From Peredibacter sp045999315 (GTDB taxonomy: Bacteria > Bdellovibrionota > Bacteriovoracia > Bacteriovoracales > Bacteriovoracaceae), in contig NZ_CP174607.1 in NCBI RefSeq assembly GCF_045999315.1, positions 3,928,671 to 3,992,670 on the forward strand: DNA of 64,000 bases, given 5' to 3'. This document shows, in pieces, positions 16,967 through 25,370 of this stretch (position 1 is the first letter of the stretch; every line of letters begins with the position of its first letter). A program made the translations under genes and the position numbers. The notes beneath the pieces are model-generated. The model saw only the letters and a program-made list of their open reading frames with translations, was not told the origin of the DNA and did not search any database.

Positions 16967-18187
16967 TTACGGTCTAATAATAATTGTCGTATCCGTATGC
17001 GTAGACACTCCACGAGTCGGATCATTCACACCACAAATTCCCCCACCTGTACATGTGCCTCCAAGAGGTCTTTGAAAGTCTGGAAAGCTATGTGTGATAT
17101 CAGGACGAGGTGCCGGTGCAGGAACCGGAGTTGGTCCTGGTTTCTGAGGACCCCCTGATGGATTTGGCACACCTGTTGGGCCATTCGGTTTTAGTTCTTG
17201 GGAAGGTTGAATAACATCACCAGAAGAAGACACCATGGCCATACCTTGCCCATCAATATAAGTGTTCGTGTTTTTATCTAACGTACTACCTGGACCTGGA
17301 GCGATGATTTCACCAGACTCAACGTTTACGATTGAACCGTTGGCCGGCTTAAAGGCATCTCCCTTCACGTAACCATCCGGATCAGCAGAAGCTGGTGAAG
17401 CTTGTGTTGGCTCAGTAGGTACAACTTGGGCCATTTGAGTTTTGATCGTTTCACTTGTGTTACTCACTTGAGCACCACTTAACCCAGCAGGCACAACTGA
17501 TTTACTCACTTCATTCGTTGTATTGCTTGGTGTTCTGCTTGATTCAAACTCAGAGTTTTTTTCAAGTCTCTCACGTTGCTGAATATTCATAAGTGATGGA
17601 ATCGTTGGCATCGGACGACTGGCTTCCATTACCGAGAACTCACCCGGATACATTCTCACACCGCGATCAACGATTTCTTCCAGACGATTTGTATTCGTCT
17701 CTCCACGCTGTTCAAGTTTATTGAACACGATCTCCCCTTCAAAAAGCACAGTTGAAGTGTTCTTTCCGTTAGTAGAAATCATAAAGTCCGTACCACGCAC
17801 ACCCATGACGGCGTTTTGAGTTTTAATAAAAAGCTTTGATTTATCTTTATTAATTTGAAGATAGTCTTTTGTTACTTGCGAGCGGATTTTACCTTTCACA
17901 AGATCAATCACACCTGAGTCTTTTCCAGAGAATGATTCAATCTTCATTTCTGAGTTAGGGCCAACGTTCATTGAAGACTTATCAATAAAGATAAGTTTCA
18001 CAAAACTCTTCTCGGCCGTTTTTACAACTGCACCGTTCTCCACCCAGTCATCTACTTTCAATGGTGTTGTTTTCCCTAATGTAAGGACACTCGCTTCACC
18101 ACGCATGAGTTTCACTACCGCAACTTTAGAGGTCGCAAAGGCACTCGCACACATTAAAAATAGAGCGATTAAAATCATGACTTTCAT
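16967..18187 (-). CDS. Secreted FecR-domain protein with proline-rich tail
   Basis: 406 residues from ATG 18187, which begins a good signal peptide (MILIALFLMCASAFA); the longer frame from 18265 would bury it. The FecR domain spans roughly residues 20-140: GEASVLTLGKTTPLKVDDWV, ETGD-like NGAVVKTAEKSFVKLIF, LVKGKIRSQV and NAVMGVRGTDFMI. The C-terminal half is low complexity, rich in Pro, Thr, Ser and Gly. FecR domains of this free-standing type are found in periplasmic or surface proteins, not only in sigma regulation. It is likely expressed with the TPR-barrel protein downstream. Confidence 0.7.
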   Translation of the reverse strand: MKVMILIALFLMCASAFATSKVAVVKLMRGEASVLTLGKTTPLKVDDWVENGAVVKTAEKSFVKLIFIDKSSMNVGPNSEMKIESFSGKDSGVIDLVKGKIRSQVTKDYLQINKDKSKLFIKTQNAVMGVRGTDFMISTNGKNTSTVLFEGEIVFNKLEQRGETNTNRLEEIVDRGVRMYPGEFSVMEASRPMPTIPSLMNIQQRERLEKNSEFESSRTPSNTTNEVSKSVVPAGLSGAQVSNTSETIKTQMAQVVPTEPTQASPASADPDGYVKGDAFKPANGSIVNVESGEIIAPGPGSTLDKNTNTYIDGQGMAMVSSSGDVIQPSQELKPNGPTGVPNPSGGPQKPGPTPVPAPAPRPDITHSFPDFQRPLGGTCTGGGICGVNDPTRGVSTHTDTTIIIRP

Positions 18188-18554
18188 ATTTGGTTTCCCG
18201 GTTCCCCAATTTCCTTGGGTTAAGTTCCTCTTAATTATACCTTTCACCGCACTGGCCACAATCAAGGCAAAATCTCTCCAATTATCCCCAACTTACCTTC
18301 CCTTCGAGGCTTCAATCTGAAGAGGAATCGTAATGGACCATTTTTTAAAAAGTCTCATGAATTCAATAACATGAAAGCACAACTGCCAAAAGTAGTTGCC
18401 TTATTTAGTCATGGGCTTTCTTTCGGGCCATGGAAAAAGCTCGTAATTATATGAAAACCCGACTGAACCTGTTTGCTCATCAAAATTTCCTTAACACAAT
18501 ACATAATTAGTGGAGACCAATCTTCCGATAAGAAGCGGAGACTTAAGGAAAGTT
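18188..18554. other. Intergenic region between divergent FecR and large-lipoprotein genes
   Basis: 367 bases without a convincing gene. It must hold the promoters of the FecR-domain gene (leftward) and the large lipoprotein (rightward). Two very short overlapping frames, at 18371 (27 codons) and 18430 (26 codons), have no ribosome-binding sites and are treated below as a possible remnant. No tRNA, riboswitch or repeat is evident. Confidence 0.5.
18371..18454 (+). pseudogene. Possible decayed fragment of a hydrolase gene
   Basis: The 27-codon frame reads MKAQLPKVVALFSHGLSFGP and then WKKLVII before a stop. The VALFSHG-x(2)-FGPW pattern resembles the beta-strand/oxyanion start of an alpha/beta-hydrolase family, with nothing hydrolase-like after the stop. 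It could be the dead start of such a gene, or chance. Confidence 0.2.
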
Positions 18555-21536
18555 ATGAACATTCAATCAATGATTAAATTTCTTCCTCTGATGCTAATGG
18601 CTCCTCTTCTTTATAGTTGTGGAGGACCAGCAACATCCAACGCTCAACTTTCTGTGAGCTCATCCTTTATTGCGACTGCTGGTTCAATGGCCGCAGGCGG
18701 ATATATCGTCGTAGGTGAAAATGCATCTGCCGCTAAAAAGTTTGTTCTCTCTTTAAGTGGAACTACTGAAAGCACAATAAAACTAGAAAGAGGTGTATGG
18801 AAATTTACGGCCGTTGGTTGGGACGGTTCTCAACCTTTTGAAGGTAATAATCTTTGTGGTTCAGTTCCAAGTATTGACCTTAATAGTGATACTGCTTCTG
18901 TAGAAATTAAAGTTGATGCGGCCTCTTGCTCAAACGTTGCTTTAAGTAGCGAAATCAATATCCGCATGTTGAGTACTATTTCATGCGATATCTTTTATCA
19001 ATATAATCAATCTACAAATTCATTTACTGCTCTTAGCTCTTCCTTCTCTCCTTCTTTCTGCGGCACAAGTATGCCGAATGATTATCGCAGTGACTTTACT
19101 CGATTCAGATATCAGTCTCTTAATATTAAAGACGGTATTCAATCACCAGGTTTCGTTTCAGAATGTAAGGACCTGACTGTTCCGACTTCATTAAATTTAC
19201 CTACTAAAAAAGTTCCGTTCTTGGTGAAGTTCTATAAAACTGCTGACGATTGTACTAACAATCGTGCTTCTCAAAACTATCTTTTCAAAGATGGTATTGA
19301 ATTAGGCAGTCCGAACTTCGATCACAAGTTAAATTCTTCCGCAACGATGCTTCTCCTTTCTTCTGCGAGAACAAAACGCGGAACCAGCCCTTTCATGAAT
19401 GAAATCCCAAGAGTTCTGTGTGGTTCTGCTGGCTCACTTTCAGATTGTATTGCTGAACCGACCCTTAACGCCCACATCAATGTACCTTTTATGAATGATA
19501 ATCGTGAGCAAACGATTCTAAAAGGCCTGAATGCCCTTACTGCAACAACATGTGATCCAAATACTATTCTTCCTGGTTCAAAATATTTTTCGGCAGAAAC
19601 ATGTTCGATCAAAGATAACCAGATAATGATTAAGCCAGTTCGTAACGAACTTCTTTGTCAGGGCTCTCCGTTTTATCATTTTCCAGTCAACATCAAAGAC
19701 CTTTATCAGCGCGAAGGTAAAACCTACGTCCTGATTTATAAAAACTCTCCAGTCTATAAATACTATGTCATGGTCTACTCTAAGGCGGGAAAACTCATTG
19801 CCGAGTACGATCTTGGCTCTACTCCTTATACTCAAATTTCGGCCAACACTGATGGTTCTAAAATTGTTGTGATTAACAACACTGATGCTTACTTCATCAC
19901 CGTGAGTGGCAATACTCCGTCAGGACAGGTCTTAAGCGGGAAAGGTGGTAATCAGGTAGAAATGGATCCAGTCGGTAATTACTTTTACGTGGCCAATGGC
20001 ACGCGTGTTTATGGGTATACATCTACAGGAACTCAAATTTCGTCGGTAGAACCACTAGCGACTCTTACAGTTCCATTGATTTCTTTTTATAATGGCTATT
20101 TATATGTCATCTCGGAAAATATGGAAGTAAGAAAGGCCTCAGCCAACGCAGGTGGCATCGGTACTTTCAGTGCCGCCATTGATGTTTTAGCGTGGATCCC
20201 GGATTCATTCGTTGTATCTGGCGGTAAGGCCTACTATCAAAAAAATACAGAACTTTATTATTCAATCTTTGACGGAACCCTTCCTTCATTGACTATGACT
20301 CAATCAGCGGGTGCACTTGCCACCTCAATCATGGATGGAAAAGTTTATTTTGCAAAAGACCAAGGGGTCTTTGTTTATCAGCATGGTGTGAATGACATAC
20401 TGGTATCAACCACTAATGGTTGTTCAGAAACCATCACTGTTACCCATGGTGGAGTTTCTAAAAATCTTATCATTGAATCTAAGCAGAACATGCCCCTCAT
20501 GCCTATTTGGAGCGACGGTCTGAGATTATTCGGTAGAAGATTCTTCAATGATGTTGATAAACCATTCTACTACTTTGAATCATTGAATGATCACGATGAT
20601 GGAGTGAGAACTGGTGGCAGACTAGAGCGTATTCAAGAAATGCTTGGACCTGAGGCCCTAGGTGGGTTCTTCTCTCAATACAATACTTGTGCAGATGTAA
20701 AGGCCGCGGCCCCATTTACGAGAGAACATACTTTCGTGGATGAGTCGAAAGGTGAAGTAATGAACTTTACTCTCGCCGTAGACGCCAATTCAGCAAATGA
20801 AATGATGCCAAATTACATTTGTGACGACGCTGACCCAAATGCCGTTTGTTCAGTTCCTTATGATCTCATTTTAAACTTCTCTCATTCAGGATCAGATCGT
20901 CGTGAAAAAATGAGAATTAAACTAAAATGTGGTTCACAAAAAGGGACTTTCGAATCTGCAGACGTTGAGTACTCTCCTTCTGATATCCGCAATGAACTTC
21001 TGGTTTGGAACACGAACTCTGATACCTCTGCCAGATACGAAGAATATTCTCTCGAACAAGACACTCGCAAACGTGGTACTGTTTTACGTCTTCATAAAAC
21101 AAGTGCCAGTGGAGTCTTCGCAAGATGGGTTGAAGTTGAGCTTTCAGGTTCACAAAAATCCGGCTCGGTAGCTCAGTATGAGATTAATGCAGGATCTGTG
21201 TTCACTGGACGCCAATACGTATCGAGACCTTTAGCAGAATTCAATGCGGGTAACTCTACTCCTCTAAATAATGTTAGTTATTCTTTCAATGATATTGTTT
21301 CTAACACTGACTTCTTTGGCAGCTTCTTCGCTGAAGGTCCGGCCATCACATCAACATCAAGTTCAGATATTTATGGCACAACTAGCAGCGGTGGATACTT
21401 TTCTGATCAGAACGCCAATAACAGCATGTCTAAATTTATCCCGCTTTCCATTAACGATATGAATATTGATGACAGTTCGCACCCACTGGTCTTAGCTCCT
21501 GGAAATGTAGGTGCAGTCTTTGAGCTAACTCCATAA
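18555..21536 (+). CDS. Large surface lipoprotein of unknown function
   Basis: 993 residues from ATG 18555, which has AAGGAA five bases upstream and begins a lipoprotein signal with lipobox LLYSC (Cys22). The N-terminal part has cysteine pairs and a beta-rich domain (GGYIVVGENASAAKKFVLSL; ERGVWKFTAVGWDG). Residues about 390-620 contain repeated blocks of the YFYVANGTRVYGYTSTGTQI kind, suggesting a beta-propeller. The C-terminal part is beta-rich with serine/threonine stretches. No enzyme motif is visible. It is probably exposed on the outer membrane, perhaps for adhesion. A terminator follows directly. Confidence 0.75.
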   Translation: MNIQSMIKFLPLMLMAPLLYSCGGPATSNAQLSVSSSFIATAGSMAAGGYIVVGENASAAKKFVLSLSGTTESTIKLERGVWKFTAVGWDGSQPFEGNNLCGSVPSIDLNSDTASVEIKVDAASCSNVALSSEINIRMLSTISCDIFYQYNQSTNSFTALSSSFSPSFCGTSMPNDYRSDFTRFRYQSLNIKDGIQSPGFVSECKDLTVPTSLNLPTKKVPFLVKFYKTADDCTNNRASQNYLFKDGIELGSPNFDHKLNSSATMLLLSSARTKRGTSPFMNEIPRVLCGSAGSLSDCIAEPTLNAHINVPFMNDNREQTILKGLNALTATTCDPNTILPGSKYFSAETCSIKDNQIMIKPVRNELLCQGSPFYHFPVNIKDLYQREGKTYVLIYKNSPVYKYYVMVYSKAGKLIAEYDLGSTPYTQISANTDGSKIVVINNTDAYFITVSGNTPSGQVLSGKGGNQVEMDPVGNYFYVANGTRVYGYTSTGTQISSVEPLATLTVPLISFYNGYLYVISENMEVRKASANAGGIGTFSAAIDVLAWIPDSFVVSGGKAYYQKNTELYYSIFDGTLPSLTMTQSAGALATSIMDGKVYFAKDQGVFVYQHGVNDILVSTTNGCSETITVTHGGVSKNLIIESKQNMPLMPIWSDGLRLFGRRFFNDVDKPFYYFESLNDHDDGVRTGGRLERIQEMLGPEALGGFFSQYNTCADVKAAAPFTREHTFVDESKGEVMNFTLAVDANSANEMMPNYICDDADPNAVCSVPYDLILNFSHSGSDRREKMRIKLKCGSQKGTFESADVEYSPSDIRNELLVWNTNSDTSARYEEYSLEQDTRKRGTVLRLHKTSASGVFARWVEVELSGSQKSGSVAQYEINAGSVFTGRQYVSRPLAEFNAGNSTPLNNVSYSFNDIVSNTDFFGSFFAEGPAITSTSSSDIYGTTSSGGYFSDQNANNSMSKFIPLSINDMNIDDSSHPLVLAPGNVGAVFELTP

Positions 21537-21578
21537 AATTTAGAAAAAAATACTTCCAAAACGCTATGGGCCTTCGCT

Positions 21579-21609
21579 AGAACCCCCTTACTGCAGGGGG
21601 TTCTTTTTT
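21579..21609 (+). terminator. Intrinsic terminator abutting the next start codon
   Basis: Ten-base-pair perfect stem (21579-21588 with 21595-21604; core ACCCCCT/AGGGGGT) with a six-base loop, followed by TTTTTA. It ends the large-lipoprotein transcript. The next ATG is at 21610, and the only Shine-Dalgarno-like AGGGGG for that gene lies in the right arm of this stem. Confidence 0.85.
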
Positions 21610-22686
21610 ATGAAATACATTTCCATTCTTTCTATTGGAATTCTGTTTAGTTTGAGCGGTCTAGCTCAAGAAGAAAAACTCATTAACGAGGCCTGGAAAG
21701 GTTTTTCTGATCCGGAGATTTTTAGCTCTGGCTTCACTCATAAACTGAGCGACCTTCCACTTGAAGGCTCCGTAGACCTGGGAATTCGTGCCTGGTCAGG
21801 TGACTATTGGTCTGCAAAAAAAGGCAGTATCAATTACCGTTGGAATGCTCCGGTGAAAGTCGGTTATAAGTTAATCTCTCCAACAAAAGCAGAGGCCTTA
21901 AAAATGACTGAAGCAGAGTTGGCCACACTCTCTCCTTCGGAAAAACTCGATTTATTAATGAGTCGATATGAGTATCCTCTGGTTCGTGAAGTTGATGGTG
22001 TTGCGACTCCAACAGCGTCTATTTGGGCCGGAATCTGTCACGGCTGGTCTCCTGCTACTCTTTATCACAATGAACCAACTCCAAAACTTTTAACCAATGC
22101 TGAAGGAGTTAAAGTTCCATTCGGTTCAGGTGATATTAAGGCCCTGATTAGTTACTACTATGCTTTCCACCACGATGCCGGTTCTGATCAAGTGGGTCTT
22201 CGTTGTTTCTTCGGTCGTTGGACCGGAGGAGCTGCTGCCCGCGGTTGTAAGGAAGACCTAAATGCAGGTGCCTTCCATATTGTTCTGGCGAACAAGGTTG
22301 GCCTTCAAAAAGAGGGCTTTGTGATGGACATGGATCGCTGGCGTGAAGTATGGAACCACCCGATTATTGGTTATGAATCCACTGTCGTTGCCAATAACTT
22401 GCAACCTTCAAAAGATGCTGCTACAACAGCGGTCAAAGAGATTCGCGTTAAAACGGTGATTACACATGCCGATGGCTCTGCTCCTACTTGGGGAACAGTT
22501 ATTGGTACTGAAAATCAAAAAACTGGAATTCAAGAATACACTTATCGCCTTGAACTCAATTCTGAAGGCAAGATTGTAGGTGGTACTTGGGAATCAGATA
22601 AACGTCCTGATTTCATCTGGATGGTTCCCCGTGCAACGGAATTCTCAGGACTATTTACGGCGCTTCCAGCGCTCTTGAACGACTAA
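21610..22686 (+). CDS. Secreted transglutaminase-elicitor-like enzyme
   Basis: 358 residues with a signal peptide (about 1-19). The transglutaminase-elicitor (Phytophthora GP42, PF16683) pattern is seen as IWAGICHGWSPA (Cys143), NAGAFHIVLAN (His223) and FVMDMDRWREVWNHPI with Asp240/242, giving a Cys-His-Asp triad. Such enzymes crosslink proteins through glutamine and lysine; bacterial members are secreted. Other cysteines (199, 213) may form a disulphide. The start is immediately behind the upstream terminator, so an own promoter inside the preceding gene or read-through is required. An S4-like gene follows after seven bases. Confidence 0.75.
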   Translation: MKYISILSIGILFSLSGLAQEEKLINEAWKGFSDPEIFSSGFTHKLSDLPLEGSVDLGIRAWSGDYWSAKKGSINYRWNAPVKVGYKLISPTKAEALKMTEAELATLSPSEKLDLLMSRYEYPLVREVDGVATPTASIWAGICHGWSPATLYHNEPTPKLLTNAEGVKVPFGSGDIKALISYYYAFHHDAGSDQVGLRCFFGRWTGGAAARGCKEDLNAGAFHIVLANKVGLQKEGFVMDMDRWREVWNHPIIGYESTVVANNLQPSKDAATTAVKEIRVKTVITHADGSAPTWGTVIGTENQKTGIQEYTYRLELNSEGKIVGGTWESDKRPDFIWMVPRATEFSGLFTALPALLND

Positions 22687-22693
22687 GGATTTT

Positions 22694-22948
22694 ATGACGT
22701 CAGTGCCTCCACAGCCAGAAAACTCATTTCGTATTGCTCTTGAGCTAGAGTATCCGGAAGACAGAATGGATAACGTTCTTCTGAATGCTCTTCGTGAACA
22801 AAATGAAAATGCCCAACTTAAGAACATTTCTCGTTCTGCTTTGAAAGATCTTTTTAACTCAAAAAGAATCATGATCAAGGGTCAAAGAGCGAAGTCAAAC
22901 TCTTCTCTGGCGAAGGGTATTACTTACGTCGATATATTAGGATTTTAA
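22694..22948 (+). CDS. Small free-standing S4-like RNA-binding protein
   Basis: 84 residues. The segment RMDNVLLNALREQ, then ISRSALKDLFNSKRIMIKGQ and SNSSLAKGITYVDI, follows the S4-domain pattern seen at the N-terminus of RluA-type pseudouridine synthases (R-x-D...SRS-x-L...I...V-x-V-N-G). The catalytic domain is absent and a stop follows the domain at once, so it would be a lone RNA-binding module. It lies seven bases behind the transglutaminase-like gene; a functional link is not obvious. No strong Shine-Dalgarno apart from AAGGAT. Confidence 0.5.
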   Translation: MTSVPPQPENSFRIALELEYPEDRMDNVLLNALREQNENAQLKNISRSALKDLFNSKRIMIKGQRAKSNSSLAKGITYVDILGF

Positions 22949-22958
22949 TTCATTGATG

Positions 22959-22978
22959 GAAGGACCTTCGGGTCCTTC
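22959..22978. terminator. Bidirectional terminator with UUCG loop
   Basis: Eight-base-pair stem GAAGGACC / GGTCCTTC closed by TTCG, with T-rich flanks on both sides. It sits between the convergent S4-like gene and the small secreted-protein gene, touching the latter's stop codon. Confidence 0.9.
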
Positions 22979-23346
22979 TATTTAATCGAACAGTTTACGT
23001 CCATTTTGTAATCATCAAACCAAACCGTACGCGCATCATTTCCACGAAGTTGATACTTTTCACTGATTGATTCTGAACCGCGAAAAACTTGAACAACGGC
23101 CTCTTCTTCACCGGTCCAGCCTGTCATAAATGACTTTAAATTGATTTTATCTTCCAGAGACTCTTCTACGATGGTGCCTTCATTTTTCTGGCGCATTTCA
23201 GAAGTTCCGGCCTTAATGGTTTTTTCTCCAACTATCAGTCCAGATTCTTCAGCATGAGAAAGATTTAAGAGACATTCGTAACGGGCATGGGCCTTTAAAC
23301 AAATGAACAGTGAAGCAACGAGGGCCAGAACCAAGTTCATGAACAA
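22978..23346 (-). CDS. Small secreted protein of unknown function
   Basis: 122 residues; signal peptide ending near LKAHA, mature part with just two cysteines (25 and 119) close to its ends, a likely disulphide, and beta-like strands (EEAVVQVFRGSESISEKYQL). No family recognised. The start overlaps the end of the next upstream gene by ten bases, so both are made from one transcript. Confidence 0.7.
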   Translation of the reverse strand: MFMNLVLALVASLFICLKAHARYECLLNLSHAEESGLIVGEKTIKAGTSEMRQKNEGTIVEESLEDKINLKSFMTGWTGEEEAVVQVFRGSESISEKYQLRGNDARTVWFDDYKMDVNCSIK

Positions 23347-23717
23347 AACCCTACTTTCTTAAGGCTTTTCACGAATTCCTGTGCTTCATTTTTTCCACTG
23401 AGATTCCAGGTCTTCCAACGATCAGTTCCTCGAATCATAGTGATGAAATTTTGATTTTTTTGTTTTTCAAATTTGAGCACACATCTTTGCGCATAGATTC
23501 TCTCTTCACAAACACCCATGTCTTGCAGATTCAGCATTTCTTCTTCAAGTGCACTTGCGGTGGCCTCTTTGAGAGGAATCTTCGAATGAATGACGTTTTT
23601 TGAAACGAACTCGATCACTCGAATTCCAACCGATGTTCCTGGTCTTACATCACACTTACTTTCAGCGAAAGTGTGCATGGAAATTATCATCATAACTGCG
23701 AAGAGGGAGAACTTCAT
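23337..23717 (-). CDS. Small secreted protein of unknown function
   Basis: 126 residues; signal peptide about 1-18 ending FAE, four cysteines in the mature part (22, 70, 79, 125). The C-terminal segment EAQEFVKSLKKVGFC looks like a short helix tethered by a disulphide. No family recognised. It heads a two-gene operon with the neighbour at 22978. Confidence 0.7.
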   Translation of the reverse strand: MKFSLFAVMMIISMHTFAESKCDVRPGTSVGIRVIEFVSKNVIHSKIPLKEATASALEEEMLNLQDMGVCEERIYAQRCVLKFEKQKNQNFITMIRGTDRWKTWNLSGKNEAQEFVKSLKKVGFCS

Positions 23718-23814
23718 AACGTAACCTTTTCAAATTTGTCTGTTCAAGGCCATTGTATGAAATTCTGAACTTTTCACTAGGCTTAACCCGCTATGCTTGT
23801 AAATCTTGGTTGGG

Positions 23815-23833
23815 GTGTCCAAAAAATAGACAC
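23815..23833. repeat. GTGTC...GACAC palindrome, copy 1
   Basis: A 19-base element with arms GTGTC and GACAC separated by CAAAAAATA. It matches 15 of 19 positions of the element at 26035-26053, with the same length. It lies in the 151-base gap between the small secreted-protein operon and the 46-codon gene. Confidence 0.45.
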
Positions 23834-23868
23834 TTCCCCAGGGGCCAAGACGCTGTTTTTAATGACTT

Positions 23869-24009
23869 CTACTGCTTGTCTCTCACGGCTTCGCTCACCC
23901 CTGTATTGAGGCTTTCGTTTCTTTGAACTTTTGTTTTCTGTTCATAGGGACGGTTACCATGTGGGTTTCCACGATGCTTATCTAAACGTCCTTTCTTCTT
24001 ACCTTTCAT
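23869..24009 (-). CDS. 46-residue basic protein, coupled to GST gene
   Basis: ATG at 24009 with a perfect AGGAGG at 24014-24019 that overlaps the stop of the GST gene, and a TAG at 23869. The protein begins MKGKKKGRLDKHRGNPHGNR and is strongly basic for its first 30 residues, with no hydrophobic segment. It might bind nucleic acid or be an extended ribosome-associated peptide, but no family is recognised. The strong ribosome-binding site and sense-codon use similar to its neighbours support it as a real gene. Confidence 0.65.
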   Translation of the reverse strand: MKGKKKGRLDKHRGNPHGNRPYEQKTKVQRNESLNTGVSEAVRDKQ

Positions 24010-24018
24010 AAAATCCTC

Positions 24019-24630
24019 CTAAGCTGCTTTTGCTAATTGTTCTTTATTCTCTGCTTCTGTGACTTTTTTCACCAACGGCAAATCTTCCATGGTTTGAATG
24101 AAACGTTGGATATTCGGATAGGGAGAAAAATCAATTTTTAGATGTTGAGCAATTCTAAAAAGACCTATGGCATACATATCAACCACCGTAATGTCCTCTC
24201 CCACAAAATACTTTTTGTTCGAGAGATGATCGTCCATATACTTCAAACGTAAATTCAATTTATCCGTTACGATTTTTAAATACTCACCTAGCTTGCCTTT
24301 TTGGAAAAGTGGTCCGAACCCTTTGTGAAATTCCGAACTAAGGTAGGCCAGCCACTCCACACATCGTGCTCGCTCTATCGTTCCTGCTTCCGGCAAAAGA
24401 TCATAACGAGCATTTGAATCTGCAAGATAGCCCAGGATGGCAATCCCCTCCGTCAGGACCTCTCCATTATCCAGCACCAAAACGGGAACATAGTTTTTAG
24501 GATTGTATTTTTCGAGAATAGAATTTTTATCGTGAAGCTTTACCTGAATGGTCTCATATTTCTTCCCAATTTCTTCCAGAAGAAGATGAATTCCAAATGC
24601 GCAGGTGCCTCTCGCGTAGATGAGTTTCAT
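24019..24630 (-). CDS. Beta-class-like glutathione S-transferase
   Basis: 203 residues from ATG 24630, which has AGGAG five bases upstream (a GTG two codons earlier is too close to that site). The thioredoxin-like N-domain starts MKLIYARGTCAFGIHLLLEE; Cys10 is the beta-class catalytic cysteine. NPKNYVPVLVLDNGEVLTEG has the cis-proline and the glutathione-binding ES/EG turn. The helical C-domain ends at about residue 190. It conjugates or removes glutathione from small molecules in the cytoplasm. It is followed by the coupled 46-codon gene. Confidence 0.9.
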   Translation of the reverse strand: MKLIYARGTCAFGIHLLLEEIGKKYETIQVKLHDKNSILEKYNPKNYVPVLVLDNGEVLTEGIAILGYLADSNARYDLLPEAGTIERARCVEWLAYLSSEFHKGFGPLFQKGKLGEYLKIVTDKLNLRLKYMDDHLSNKKYFVGEDITVVDMYAIGLFRIAQHLKIDFSPYPNIQRFIQTMEDLPLVKKVTEAENKEQLAKAA

Positions 24631-24737
24631 AATCACTCCTTTCCTTAAGGAAATGATTCGCGCTCATCCTTAACTACGCAAGGGAGTGAAAGAAAATTGA
24701 TTCTTTCTTTTGAATAAAGAAGACTGAACTGGATCTC

Positions 24738-25370
24738 TTAGGCTTTTTTAAGTCTGCTCTTCACCCATGGAATAACCATTGGAAGCGCAGAAACAGCAAT
24801 CACACCGAAAATCACGATGTGAAAGTTACGCTTCACGATTGGTAAATTTCCGAAGAAGTGGCCGGCAAGAATGAATGTGAAGACCCAAGCAATGGCCCCA
24901 AGAACGTTATAAGAGATAAATTTCTTGTAGTTCATTGATCCAAGGCCCGCGACAAAAGGAGCGAAGGTCCGGGCGATTGGCGCAAAGCGAGCAGCTACGA
25001 TTGTGAAAGCGCCCCACTTCTCATAAAAGGCATTGGTTTGGATGAGGTATTCTCTTTTAAAGAAGCGACTGTTTTGTTCAAAAACTTTGGGCCCTAAAAA
25101 CTTACCTATATGGTAGTTCACGGTATCTCCGAGAATACCTGCGACGGTCAAACTTATTAATAATATCCAGAGGTCTAGACCGTTTTCTAAAGCAGTCAGA
25201 GCTCCTAAAGCAAACAGAAGTGAATCACCTGGTAGAAATGGTGTTACAACCAGACCAGTCTCACAAAATATTACAATGAACATTAAGACATAAATCCAGG
25301 GTCCAAAGAGAGTTAGCCATGATAAAAGATGTTGATCAAGATGAAGAATAATGTCGAGAAATTGAGTCAT
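24738..25370 (-). CDS. DedA-family membrane protein
   Basis: 210 residues, about five membrane segments. Family signatures are FCETGLVVTPFLPGDSLLF with the acidic pair, GDTVNYHIGKFLG, and ARFAPIARTFAPFVAG with conserved arginines. DedA proteins are linked to lipid (undecaprenyl phosphate) flipping and envelope homeostasis. The start codon overlaps the divergent M23 gene's start by two bases (CATG), so its promoter must lie within that gene. Confidence 0.9.
   Translation of the reverse strand: MTQFLDIILHLDQHLLSWLTLFGPWIYVLMFIVIFCETGLVVTPFLPGDSLLFALGALTALENGLDLWILLISLTVAGILGDTVNYHIGKFLGPKVFEQNSRFFKREYLIQTNAFYEKWGAFTIVAARFAPIARTFAPFVAGLGSMNYKKFISYNVLGAIAWVFTFILAGHFFGNLPIVKRNFHIVIFGVIAVSALPMVIPWVKSRLKKA

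Noticed and set aside
18430..18510. 26-codon frame beginning MEKARNYMKTRLNLF
   Set aside because: Overlaps the fragment at 18371 out of frame, has no ribosome-binding site and no signal or domain.
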